This document shows, in pieces, positions 1 through 6,882 of a stretch of DNA of 11,089 nt (positions are counted from its first letter, which is position 1; every line of letters begins with the position of its first letter). The position numbers and the translations under genes are program-made. The stretch covers positions 1-11,089 of the forward strand of contig CAMDKT010000138.1 in assembly GCA_945900935.1 (NCBI GenBank), given 5' to 3'. A model generated the notes under the pieces. That model saw only the letters and a program-made list of their open reading frames with translations, was not told where the DNA came from and ran no database searches. Source of the stretch: Candidatus Sulfopaludibacter sp. SbA3 (lineage in GTDB: Bacteria; Acidobacteriota; Terriglobia; Bryobacterales; Bryobacteraceae).

Positions 1-34
1 CGGGCAGTTTGAAAACATCTCTACGTTTGGGCAT
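1..34 (-). CDS. Start of an unrecognised gene, possibly a Tat-exported protein (truncated by window edge)
   Basis: On the minus strand an ATG at 34-32 follows the TAA of the upstream methyltransferase gene after only 3 bases. It opens 11 codons to the window edge, reading MPKRRDVFKLP. The RRDVFK stretch so close to the N-terminus resembles the twin-arginine core of Tat signal peptides, and the same kind of motif (RRDLLKL) opens the DUF1501 protein in this window. The tight spacing would make this the fourth gene of the polysaccharide operon. No clear Shine-Dalgarno sequence precedes it. Eleven codons are too few to identify a family, and a chance ATG cannot be excluded. Confidence 0.4.
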   Translation of the reverse strand, partial: MPKRRDVFKLP

Positions 35-37
35 GGT

Positions 38-718
38 TTATTTTCGCCCATTTTCAAGGACGGCAAGATAGCCCAGCGTGAAATCCTTTTTTGTATCGAG
101 ACGGTCCAGCAGCGGCAGTAGTAGAGCGGGCGCGGCGACGGCGAGCAGCCAGAGAAAGCGGAACGGCATGGGGAAGAATTGAGCGCCGCCCAGCAGACGG
201 CGCGCCAGCAGGCGGAAGTAGCCGCCGCCGGGCTCCATCGACACGACGCGCATGGCCGCGGCGCGCGCCAGTTCTTGGACGCCGTACCTGGTGAAACGGA
301 AAAAATCGTGGGGATGCTGGTGTACCTCCCACTCATGCGGGACCACGAGCAAGAGGCGCGCGCCGGGTTTCAACACGCGCGCCAACTCCGTCAAAACCAT
401 TCGCGGATCCTTCACATGCTCCAGCGTGACGATGTTCAGGGCCGCGTCGAACACGCCATTGGCGAAGGGCAGGGAAGTGAGGTCGCCCAACACGTCCAGC
501 CGCGAATAATCCCATTGACGGTCGCCGATTCCCAGATCCAGCCCGATGTAGCGCTGTCGCTTGAAATGGGCTCTGTAGGCGCCTTCGCCCGCGCCGGCAT
601 CGAGTACGCGGGCTCCGGGCGGTAGCACGGAGGCGAAGGCGGCAACGGCGGCTTCGATGCGCGTTTCGAAGTCCAGGACATACCGTTTCAAAGGGCCCGG
701 CAGCAGGCCAGTGTTCAT
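38..718 (-). CDS. Class I SAM-dependent methyltransferase with C-terminal hydrophobic segment
   Basis: A 226-residue protein of the Methyltransf_11 type. Motif I (VLDAGAGEG) is at residues 38-46, the strand ending in the ribose-binding acidic residue is YIGLDLG near 57-63, the motif II/III region is NIVTLEHV at 95-102, and LKPGARLLLVVP follows at 116-127. The region after H133 (HPHDFFRFTRYG) is typical of methyltransferases found in cell-surface polysaccharide clusters. A hydrophobic stretch at about 187-206 may attach the C-terminus to the membrane. The ATG at 718 overlaps the TGA of the preceding methyltransferase as ATGA, so translation is probably coupled. By context the acceptor is likely a glycan or a glycan precursor. 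Neither the substrate nor the methylated atom can be read from the sequence; quinone or small-molecule methylation is an alternative. Confidence 0.85.
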   Translation of the reverse strand: MNTGLLPGPLKRYVLDFETRIEAAVAAFASVLPPGARVLDAGAGEGAYRAHFKRQRYIGLDLGIGDRQWDYSRLDVLGDLTSLPFANGVFDAALNIVTLEHVKDPRMVLTELARVLKPGARLLLVVPHEWEVHQHPHDFFRFTRYGVQELARAAAMRVVSMEPGGGYFRLLARRLLGGAQFFPMPFRFLWLLAVAAPALLLPLLDRLDTKKDFTLGYLAVLENGRK

Positions 719-1698
719 TTCTTGCGGGCCTCGATCATGATGGTGGAACCGGCGCGGCAGGCGGCTTCGATCAGTGTAAAAGGCAGGCAGAGCAGAGTGA
801 GGCCAAAATAGATGCCGTCCTTTATGAGGCGAATCGAGGGGGTCTCCGGCACTTGGCGCACGCGGCGGCTCATGGGGTCGAGCGCGGCTGAGATTGAAGT
901 CGCCATGCCGGCGGGGTTATCGCGGAGGGAGAAGTGCTTGCGGCGAAGGATTTCGAAACCGCGGGACTCGAGCAGGGCGACGATGTCTTTTTCCCTGAAA
1001 TTGACGAGATGGCGCGGAATGTCGATGCCGTTCCAGTTCTGCCCAAACAGCAGGAACTGCCAACTGGCGGCGTTTGGCACTTGAATCACCAGACGGCCAT
1101 CGGGGGCGAGCAGTTTGTAGGCCTCTTCGACGTAGCCGGCCGGATCGTAGAGGTGTTCCAGGAGATGGAACATGGTGATGACGGAAAATGCGGCGGGGCG
1201 AAACGGCGGCTTCGACAATGTTCCGCACATGGCGGGCACGCGATTCACGTTCCAGGCAGTTAGCGCGGCTTCCATCGAAAAATCCAGGCCCAGCACTTTG
1301 TGTCCGCGTTCGCGGAGGAGGCGTAAGAATAAGCCGCCGCCGCAGCCGACGTCCAGAAGCGGTCCGGGGGCTGTGGTCTTTTCGATGGCGCGTTCGACGA
1401 AGCGAACGTGGTCACCCAGAACCAAGCGGCGGTAGAAGTCCTCGGCGCGGGAGGCGGCATCCGTACCGGGGGCGAACCAGTAGTGAGGCGGGTAATATTT
1501 GTTCAACTCAGCGGCGGTTGGCTGGGGAAACAGGCGCATCAAGCGGCAATCGGCGCATTCGACCACTTCGAAGAAATTGGTGGTGGTGGCAAAGAGACGG
1601 TCGGTTCCATAGAAGAGCGTCCGCAGGGAAGCGCAGCCGCAGGCCGGGCACAAGTCGGCTTCGCGAATCACGTCGGGCTCGACGGCTTCTTCGGTCAT
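715..1698 (-). CDS. Zinc-ribbon class I SAM-dependent methyltransferase
   Basis: A 327-residue protein. The N-terminus has two Cys pairs, C17-x2-C20 and C48-x2-C51, forming a small zinc-ribbon-like module often fused to methyltransferases of sugar and O-antigen loci. The SAM fold follows: motif I LLDVGCGGG at 114-122, VLGLDFS at 135-141, the HLLEHL motif at 178-183, and LLAPDGRLVIQVPN near 196-209. A hydrophobic segment at about 295-312, with Lys-Lys at the C-terminus, suggests membrane association. The frame stays open upstream to 1857, but that part lies inside the glycosyltransferase gene. The ATG at 1698 overlaps the glycosyltransferase TGA as ATGA and gives a normal N-terminus, so I chose it. 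A GAGGAA sequence lies 13 bases upstream, further than ideal. Its likely role is modification of a sugar or glycan made with the neighbouring glycosyltransferase; the substrate is unknown. Confidence 0.85.
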   Translation of the reverse strand: MTEEAVEPDVIREADLCPACGCASLRTLFYGTDRLFATTTNFFEVVECADCRLMRLFPQPTAAELNKYYPPHYWFAPGTDAASRAEDFYRRLVLGDHVRFVERAIEKTTAPGPLLDVGCGGGLFLRLLRERGHKVLGLDFSMEAALTAWNVNRVPAMCGTLSKPPFRPAAFSVITMFHLLEHLYDPAGYVEEAYKLLAPDGRLVIQVPNAASWQFLLFGQNWNGIDIPRHLVNFREKDIVALLESRGFEILRRKHFSLRDNPAGMATSISAALDPMSRRVRQVPETPSIRLIKDGIYFGLTLLCLPFTLIEAACRAGSTIMIEARKK

Positions 1699-2813
1699 GG
1701 CGCTACCATTGTTCCTCGCACGATACCGAATAGCGCTGGCAATGACAAGCGGTTGGACAAAATCAGTTTCCGGAGCTGGGATGGCGTGAGGACCGCAGTC
1801 CGGTTGATGGCGGCGCGTTTGGCCAGCGTTCGCGGGAGCATCAGCAGCGCCTGCCATTGGCCGCGCAATAATGCCCAGGCGAGACGGAGCTTTCCGCCAG
1901 CGCCGGGGAAAGCAGCCAAATCGCCTTCATTGGAAATGGTGGCGGCTGCTCCGGCGAGCATACGAATCGCGAAAAAAAACGGATTCAAAACCAGCAGGCT
2001 CCAGGGGAAGAGCTTGGCGGCGAGTAGGATCCGGTTGCGCTCAATCAGCCGAACGCGATCCGGGTTTCCGGTGCCCATGGTGGATCCGCGGCGGTGTCGA
2101 ACTACGGCTGGCGGCATGTAGAGGCAGCGCCAACCGGCGATGCGGGCGCGCAGGCCCAAGTCGGCGTCGTCTCCATAAGCGAAGAGATCTTCGTCAAAAT
2201 CGCCGATCTGATCGAGCATCGATTTACGATACATCGCCGCGCAGCCATCCGGCCAGAGAACTTCTTCCTGTTTTTCAAATTGTCCAATGTCGCGTTCGCC
2301 GGTGCCGCGGCCGCGATTTTGGCCATCGGGGAAAATGAGGTGGCCGGTTTTATCGATTCGTCCAGGGTCGTCCCAGGAGACTATTTTCGACGCGGCCATG
2401 CCGATGTCAGGCGCAACTTCAAATGCCGCCCGCAAGTGGTGAATCCAGTGGGGATCCGCCGCCGCATCGTTGTTCAGTAACGCGATCAGCTCGCCTGTGG
2501 CGGCTCGAATACCTTGATTATTGGCGGCGCAAAATCCCAGATTTGTGAGATTTTCGAGTAATAGAACGTCTGGGAATTCCATGCGGACTAGAGCTTGGGA
2601 GCCGTCGGTTGATCCGTTGTCGACGACGATAATGGCGAGCGGCAGGCGGCGTCCTTCTTCGTCAATCTGACTGTTGAGCGAGTGAAGACTGTCGCGGAGC
2701 ATTTCGGCGCGGTTCCAGTTGACCACCACCGCGGTAATAGGGACGCTTGGTTGACGATTGGGCAAAGGTTTATTATAAGATTGATTCTGCGGAGTTTTCT
2801 CGAATGGCAACAC
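1695..2813 (-). CDS. Family 2 glycosyltransferase (rhamnosyltransferase-like)
   Basis: A 372-residue GT-A fold glycosyltransferase. Visible landmarks are the first strand AVVVNWNR (28-35), VVDNGSTDGS (63-72), NLGFCAANNQG (91-101), the nucleotide-sugar/metal site LLNNDA (112-117), WPDGCAAMYR (187-196), and the acceptor/catalytic region EDLFAYGDDADLGLRARIAG (208-227). The RNRI and LNPFFFAIR stretches at 259-285 resemble the hydrophobic C-terminal part of WbbL-like rhamnosyltransferases. It probably adds a sugar to a lipid-linked glycan at the inner face of the cytoplasmic membrane; donor and acceptor are unknown. The start is uncertain. GTG at 2813 overlaps the divergent gene by 10 bases and lacks a ribosome binding site; TTG at 2765 still leaves 12 residues before the first strand. 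It is the first gene of a coupled operon with two methyltransferases. Confidence 0.85.
   Translation of the reverse strand: MLPFEKTPQNQSYNKPLPNRQPSVPITAVVVNWNRAEMLRDSLHSLNSQIDEEGRRLPLAIIVVDNGSTDGSQALVRMEFPDVLLLENLTNLGFCAANNQGIRAATGELIALLNNDAAADPHWIHHLRAAFEVAPDIGMAASKIVSWDDPGRIDKTGHLIFPDGQNRGRGTGERDIGQFEKQEEVLWPDGCAAMYRKSMLDQIGDFDEDLFAYGDDADLGLRARIAGWRCLYMPPAVVRHRRGSTMGTGNPDRVRLIERNRILLAAKLFPWSLLVLNPFFFAIRMLAGAAATISNEGDLAAFPGAGGKLRLAWALLRGQWQALLMLPRTLAKRAAINRTAVLTPSQLRKLILSNRLSLPALFGIVRGTMVAP
2751..2779 (+). promoter_or_regulatory. Predicted sigma70-type promoter of the RodZ-like gene
   Basis: TTGACG (2751-2756) and TATAAG (2774-2779) each match consensus at five of six positions and are separated by exactly 17 bases. 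The predicted start of transcription near 2786 lies just ahead of the GGAG ribosome binding site at 2791-2794 and the ATG at 2804. The -35 box lies within the 5' coding part of the divergent glycosyltransferase gene. Confidence 0.55.
2772..2777 (-). promoter_or_regulatory. Possible minus-strand -10 box (TATAAT) for the glycosyltransferase operon
   Basis: Read on the minus strand, 2777-2772 is a perfect TATAAT, almost the mirror of the divergent gene's -10 box. No recognisable -35 box is found at spacings of 15-19 bases. If used, transcription would start near 2765, at the alternative TTG start of the glycosyltransferase, giving a leaderless message and ruling out the GTG start at 2813. This is weak evidence. 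Confidence 0.25.
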
Positions 2814-3658
2814 TTGGTCAAAAATTGAAGGACGAACGGCTACGGCAGGGGAAGCAGTTGCGGGCGATTTCCGACGACCTTCGGATCGGCACGCGCTATC
2901 TGGAGGCGATTGAAACGGAAGACTGGAAGCAGTTACCGGGCGGATTCTTCAATCGCAGCTTCATCCGGCAGTATGCGCAGGCGCTGGGCTTAGATCCTTC
3001 GAAAATCGAAGAGGAATTTGGGTCGATTGTGAAGCCGGAAGCGGCGGTGGATTTGGACCTGATTTCGGCAGCGCATGACCCACGGGCGCGCCGGCAAGAG
3101 GAGAAGAAACTGATATCGGTTGAACCGCTGCGCGTGGCGGCGTCTGGTTTCTTTGATTCTCGCACAGGCTTGGCCGTGGCCGCTCTGGTGCTTCTGGTGG
3201 CCGGGGGCGGGGCGCTTTCGCTTCTCATCGACCGGTGGAACGCGCCGCAGGAGGTCCGGAGCCACTCCGAGGTACCAGCGCCGGTGGTTCAAGCGCCGGC
3301 GGCGGCGTTGACGGCCAATCAGCAGCAGCCGGTGGCCGCTGAAGCCGTTGTGCCCGTTCTTACCGCCGATCCGAGTGGCAATCTGGTGCTGAACATTGAG
3401 GCGACCGAGCAGACGTGGATTGAAGTCAGCGCCGATGGGAAGCGGATCTTTATGGGCGTGTTGCAACCGGGTGAAAAGAAGCTGATTTCCACGCTGCAGA
3501 ACGCGAAGATGGTGGTTGGCAATGCGGGCGGGATTGCGGTGAGTAAGGGCGGCCGGGACATCGGTCCAATAGGTCCGCGCGGTCAGGTGCGGACGGTGAA
3601 CATCACGCAGGAGACGGTTGAGATCGTGGACCCGAAAAAGCCGGCTGCGACGATTTAG
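2804..3658 (+). CDS. RodZ-like bitopic membrane protein (HTH_25 plus DUF4115)
   Basis: A 284-residue protein. A cytoplasmic helix-turn-helix domain of the HTH_25/RodZ type occupies residues 4-73 (LKDERLRQGKQLRAISDDL, then RYLEAIETEDWKQLPGGFFN and FIRQYAQALGLD). A charged linker, one transmembrane helix at about 122-142, a Pro/Ala/Gln-rich spacer (150-188) and a beta-rich DUF4115 domain at about 193-265 follow. In E. coli, RodZ links MreB filaments to the membrane and the cell-wall elongation machinery; that role is inferred here from domain order alone. The ATG at 2804 is preferred over an in-frame ATG at 2747 because GGAG sits 9 bases upstream and the domain begins immediately after it. The gene is transcribed alone, divergent to the polysaccharide operon. 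It could instead be a transcriptional regulator, since HTH_25 domains retain DNA-binding folds. Confidence 0.85.
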   Translation: MATLGQKLKDERLRQGKQLRAISDDLRIGTRYLEAIETEDWKQLPGGFFNRSFIRQYAQALGLDPSKIEEEFGSIVKPEAAVDLDLISAAHDPRARRQEEKKLISVEPLRVAASGFFDSRTGLAVAALVLLVAGGGALSLLIDRWNAPQEVRSHSEVPAPVVQAPAAALTANQQQPVAAEAVVPVLTADPSGNLVLNIEATEQTWIEVSADGKRIFMGVLQPGEKKLISTLQNAKMVVGNAGGIAVSKGGRDIGPIGPRGQVRTVNITQETVEIVDPKKPAATI

Positions 3659-3694
3659 AGCAGTTCTCGACCTTTCTCCGCGAAGAAATAATAC

Positions 3695-3772
3695 TGGCCG
3701 CTGATGAACGCCGATTAACGCGGATAACACGAGAACTTCTTATCGTCGTTGATCCGCGTTCATCAGCGGCCA
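3695..3772. repeat. 78-bp imperfect inverted repeat between convergent genes
   Basis: The outer 17 bases of each half (3695-3711 and 3756-3772) are perfect inverted copies, and the symmetry continues imperfectly to the centre near 3733/3734, giving 31 of 39 paired positions. Each half resembles the short GATGAACGCGGAT-type intergenic repeats common in some bacterial genomes. An outer pair GTTCTCG (3663-3669) and CGAGAAC (3786-3792) flanks it off-centre. It sits between the 3' ends of two convergent genes, so the transcript of either strand could fold into a long hairpin that stops transcription or protects the mRNA ends. No U-tract follows either arm, so it is not a standard intrinsic terminator. 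Confidence 0.7.
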
Positions 3773-3868
3773 ATCCTGCAAGCCCCGAGAACCTTCCTAT
3801 TCCAACCGGGAACCGTGCGACCGGGGATTCAGAGGTCCACGCCCGGTTTTGCGAAAGTCCCGCTAGCG

Positions 3869-5476
3869 TTACCGGAGTTTTTCGAGAAGCAGCGCGGTGA
3901 GATCGGAAATCAGGATGTTGCCGGCGTTATCCGGCGAGTAGTCCGTTTTCGGCATGGCGTCGACGGTGATCGCGATTGCGTACTTTTCGTTTTTGCGGAC
4001 GACGAGGCCGACATCGCTGCGCAAGGCGTCGAGCGCGCCGGACTTGGAAGCAACCTGGAAGCCAGCCGGATGCCGTCCGATGCCGTCCGTGTACTGTTGG
4101 CGGCGAAGAATGGCGATGATGTCCTTGGACGCTTCGGCATTTACGAGTTTCCCTTTGTCCAGGAGTTCGATGATGCGGGCCATCTCGCGGGGCGTGGATA
4201 CGCCGATTCCGAATTTCTTGTTTGCTTTTATTTGGCCGAACGCGCTGGCCCCATTCGGAGTTTTGGCTTCGGCGAAGACTTTTCGGCTTGACCGCGTGGC
4301 CTGAAATTCGTACTTTTCCATGACCGAATTGACGTAGTCGGCGGTAAGGCGATCAATGAGCAGATTGGTGGCGGTGTTGTCGCTGACGACGATCATCAAA
4401 TTGGCCAGATCGCGGAGGAGGAATTTGCGGCCGGGGGTGAATTCGCGCAGGATGCCGGAGCCGGGAACTTTGTCGGAGGCGGAGAGGAGGATTTCCTCGT
4501 CCCACTTCGCTTTGCTATCGGCGACGGCCTGGAAGGCGGCGATCAAAATGGGCAGTTTGATGGTCGAAGCGGTGCGGACACGCTCATCGGCGCGGATGGC
4601 GAATTCAGCGCCGGTGTTGAGGTTTTTTGCGTAGAGCGAGACAGTTCCCTGGAAACCGGCGATGCGGTCGTTGATCCGTTGCTCGACTGCCGGTGCGTCC
4701 TTGGCGCAGCGGAAGCCGATATTCGGCTGGCGCTGCGTGGGTCGCACCCAGTTGCGGAAAAAAACGGTGATGCGTTTATTTTGGTCGGACCATGCGCCGC
4801 CGCGAATGATGCGGTAGGTTCCGGCGGCGGGGCCCTTCGGGTTTTCGGATGGCGAGTTCTTGTAGTATTCGCGGTCGAACCAGTCGGCAGTCCATTCCGA
4901 CATACTGCCGGCCATGTCGTGGAGGCCGAAGGCGTTGGGAGGGTAGCGGCCCACTTCGCCGGGGCCGGTTTCGGTGTTGTGGCGGGCTAGTTTGGCGTCA
5001 TACTTGTCGCCCCAGGGGTAGTCCGCGCCTTCGAGTCCGCCGCGGGCGGCGCGCTCCCATTCGGCTTCTGTAGGCAGCCGTTTGCCGCGCCATTCGCAGT
5101 AGCTTTTAGCGTCGTCGAAACTGACGTTATACGCGGCGACAGCGCCGGTGCCGGCGGGCATCGCGCCGTCGGTCCGCATCGCGCCGTCAGTCCGCGTCGC
5201 GCCGTCAGTCCAATGATAGGGCGCGGGGCGTTTCGTCGCTTTTACAAATTCGGCGTATTGGGCCTGGGTCGCCTCATGCGTGTCCAGGAGGAAAGCGCTG
5301 AGCGTGACCGCGTGGACGGGGCGGTCGTCCAAAAGGACTTGCGGACGCATGGTGGTATTGTCATCCGGCGTGAGCTTGGAGCGGCCCATTTGGAATGTGC
5401 CTTGAGGGATCAGCGCCATGCCTGGTTCGGCCGCGTTGACGGAGGCGAGCAGCAAAACTGCGCACAGAACACGCAT
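3869..5476 (-). CDS. Exported fusion: FGE/SUMF1-like domain plus class A beta-lactamase-like serine hydrolase
   Basis: A 535-residue protein with a Sec signal peptide (MRVLCAVLLLASVNA, cleavage near 15). Residues 19-258 are an FGE-sulfatase (SUMF1/EgtB/PvdO) fold: MALIPQGTFQMG (20-31), KRLPTEAEWERAARGG (132-147), NAFGLHDMAGSMSEWTADWF (181-200), RIIRGGAW (222-229) and GFRCA (254-258). The cysteine pair that binds copper in true formylglycine-generating enzymes is absent between RGGAW and GFRCA. Residues 265-535 are a class A beta-lactamase/transpeptidase-like domain with S304-T-I-K307, S365-D-N367 and K478-S-G480. The omega-loop glutamate needed for fast acyl-enzyme hydrolysis is not obvious, so beta-lactam hydrolysis is doubtful; a peptidase, esterase or penicillin-binding role is possible. 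Three TDGAxR repeats occupy 90-107. The ATG at 5476 shares one base with the DUF1501 stop (TAATG); the open frame upstream to 5587 lies inside that gene. Confidence 0.85.
   Translation of the reverse strand: MRVLCAVLLLASVNAAEPGMALIPQGTFQMGRSKLTPDDNTTMRPQVLLDDRPVHAVTLSAFLLDTHEATQAQYAEFVKATKRPAPYHWTDGATRTDGAMRTDGAMPAGTGAVAAYNVSFDDAKSYCEWRGKRLPTEAEWERAARGGLEGADYPWGDKYDAKLARHNTETGPGEVGRYPPNAFGLHDMAGSMSEWTADWFDREYYKNSPSENPKGPAAGTYRIIRGGAWSDQNKRITVFFRNWVRPTQRQPNIGFRCAKDAPAVEQRINDRIAGFQGTVSLYAKNLNTGAEFAIRADERVRTASTIKLPILIAAFQAVADSKAKWDEEILLSASDKVPGSGILREFTPGRKFLLRDLANLMIVVSDNTATNLLIDRLTADYVNSVMEKYEFQATRSSRKVFAEAKTPNGASAFGQIKANKKFGIGVSTPREMARIIELLDKGKLVNAEASKDIIAILRRQQYTDGIGRHPAGFQVASKSGALDALRSDVGLVVRKNEKYAIAITVDAMPKTDYSPDNAGNILISDLTALLLEKLR
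5161..5214. repeat. In-frame 18-bp tandem repeat, three copies, in the FGE-like domain
   Basis: Three adjacent 18-base units start at 5161, 5179 and 5197, each opening TCGCGCCGTC. The first two units differ at only two positions; the third diverges in its last bases. On the coding (minus) strand they encode the hexapeptides TDGATR, TDGAMR and TDGAMP at residues 90-107, between two conserved blocks of the FGE-like domain. Being a multiple of three, copy-number change keeps the frame and would only lengthen or shorten a surface loop. Confidence 0.9.
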
Positions 5477-6876
5477 TAGACGAACAGATCCGCGATCTCG
5501 TCGTCCATCACCATTTCGGTTGCGCCGAGCGGATCGACGTATCGATAGGCGCGGCGCGAGGGCGTGTTGGTGATCGCTTTCGTCCAATCGATTCCCAATG
5601 CGGAGTAAATGGAGGCGTAGACGTTCTCGGTTTTAATTTGTTGTTTGGCGTATTTCCAGCCGGAGTCGATGACGTTTTCGCCTTTGGCGTCGGTTTTGCC
5701 GATGATTCGCCCGCCTTTGACGCCGCCGCCGGCGAACATCGAGACATAGGCCAGATTATAGTGATGCCGTCCGGCGATACCGTTGAGCGCGCCGGGCACG
5801 CGGCCGAACTCGGTGGCCATTACGACCATCGTTTCGTCAAGGAGGGACTTACCGGGCTGGCGGGGCGAAGGTGTTGCCGACAGATCGCGGAGGAGGGAAG
5901 CCATGGCGCGGTCGAACTCGTTGCAGCGAATGTAGTGGTTGCTCTTGGAGGCGTGGTTGTAGATATTGCGGTGGTGGTCCCAATCGGGGTGAGTGATGTG
6001 GATGTAGCGGGTGCCGGCGTCGGCGAGGACGGCGTTGCGGGCGAAAAGGCAACCGAGGCCGACGGAGTTATCGCCGTAGCGGGCGATTTCTTCTTTCGAC
6101 ATTTTGAATGCCTGGGGCCAGCGCGCATCGCCCAGCAGTTGAAAGGCGGAGTGCTGGAAATCGCGGAATGCGCCGAATTGGCGGTCTTTGCCGGCGCGGG
6201 AAGCGGCCATGGCATCGTCAAGTTTGTTGAGTATCCGATAGCGTTCTTCGAGTAGCGCCAGCGCATCGGCATCGCCTGGCGCCGACGCCGAACCTTCTTT
6301 CAAATTGACATCCAGAACCGAAAAACGCGGCGGTAGAAATCCGGTGGATAGCGCACCGCATCCGGACGTGTCCAAGTTACATCCCACATAAGTCGGAAAT
6401 GTGTCCTTCTCTCGCCGCAACTTATCGAATTCGTAACTGATCACCGAGCCGACAGACGGAATTTCGTTCGCTTGCGCGGGGTTCAGCGGACGCCCGGCCT
6501 GCGTGTAATACTGGCCGCGGAAATGAACCACTTCATGGCTCTTCATTGACCGGACAATGGCGACCTTGTCCATCTCTTTGGACATTTCCGGAAACAGCCG
6601 GTAGGGGAGATACAAATTGTCTTTGATCTTACGGACGTCGAAATCTTTTTGCGTGCCGGCGTCTTCCTTGAAGTCGAAGGAGTCGATATGGCTCAGAGCG
6701 CCGGCGAGTTCGATGAGGATGCAGAAACGGGCGGTGCCGCGCGGATTTGCTTTCCCCGCCGCGCGGACCTGGACGGGGAGCATTGCCTGACTGGCGAACG
6801 CGCCCAGCAGACCGTGGCCGCCTAGTTTCAACAGGTCGCGGCGGGCAGGCAGGAAATCGGATACACGCTTGTCCAT
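5476..6876 (-). CDS. DUF1501 family protein, Tat-exported, alkaline phosphatase/sulfatase superfamily
   Basis: A 466-residue protein opening with a Tat-type signal: RRDLLKL at residues 12-18, then a hydrophobic stretch to about 34 and VRA near 37-39. The body is a DUF1501 domain, an uncharacterised family of the alkaline phosphatase/sulfatase superfamily abundant in Planctomycetes, Verrucomicrobia and Acidobacteria. Family landmarks are ILIELAGALSHIDSFDFK (53-70), IVRSMKSHEVVHFRGQYYTQ (107-126), HPDWDHHRN (296-304), ATEFGR (354-359) and GRHHY (369-373). The D/H/E positions are the likely metal ligands by analogy with the superfamily. The substrate is unknown. The start is 6 bases after the DUF1549/DUF1553 stop with GAGG just ahead, and its stop shares a base with the next start, so it is co-translated with both neighbours. 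It has no C/S-x-P-x-R formylglycine motif. Confidence 0.9.
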   Translation of the reverse strand: MDKRVSDFLPARRDLLKLGGHGLLGAFASQAMLPVQVRAAGKANPRGTARFCILIELAGALSHIDSFDFKEDAGTQKDFDVRKIKDNLYLPYRLFPEMSKEMDKVAIVRSMKSHEVVHFRGQYYTQAGRPLNPAQANEIPSVGSVISYEFDKLRREKDTFPTYVGCNLDTSGCGALSTGFLPPRFSVLDVNLKEGSASAPGDADALALLEERYRILNKLDDAMAASRAGKDRQFGAFRDFQHSAFQLLGDARWPQAFKMSKEEIARYGDNSVGLGCLFARNAVLADAGTRYIHITHPDWDHHRNIYNHASKSNHYIRCNEFDRAMASLLRDLSATPSPRQPGKSLLDETMVVMATEFGRVPGALNGIAGRHHYNLAYVSMFAGGGVKGGRIIGKTDAKGENVIDSGWKYAKQQIKTENVYASIYSALGIDWTKAITNTPSRRAYRYVDPLGATEMVMDDEIADLFV

Positions 6877-6882
6877 ATGGCC

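Noticed and set aside
2747..2803. N-terminal extension of the RodZ-like protein from ATG 2747
   Set aside because: It lies upstream of the predicted promoter -10 box, adds residues not expected before the HTH domain, and lacks a ribosome binding site, unlike ATG 2804.
3805..3848. AACCGGG/CCCGGTT pair after the fusion gene as an intrinsic terminator
   Set aside because: The arms are 7 bp with a loop of about 30 bases and no U-tract in either direction.
5638..6255. Long plus-strand open frame opposite the DUF1501 gene
   Set aside because: It is antisense to a well-supported gene, rich in Gly/Ala/Val from the mirrored GC-rich codons, and has no family motif. The same holds for 7189-7989 opposite the DUF1549/DUF1553 gene and 179-625 opposite the first methyltransferase.
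5476..6876. NTPSR near the DUF1501 C-terminus (residues 437-441), one residue off the sulfatase formylglycine motif C-T-P-S-R, beside an FGE-like gene
   Set aside because: The modified Cys/Ser is replaced by Asn, the motif lies near the C-terminus instead of the N-terminal active site, and a similar TPSGR stretch is usual in DUF1501 proteins. The neighbouring FGE-like domain also lacks its catalytic cysteines.
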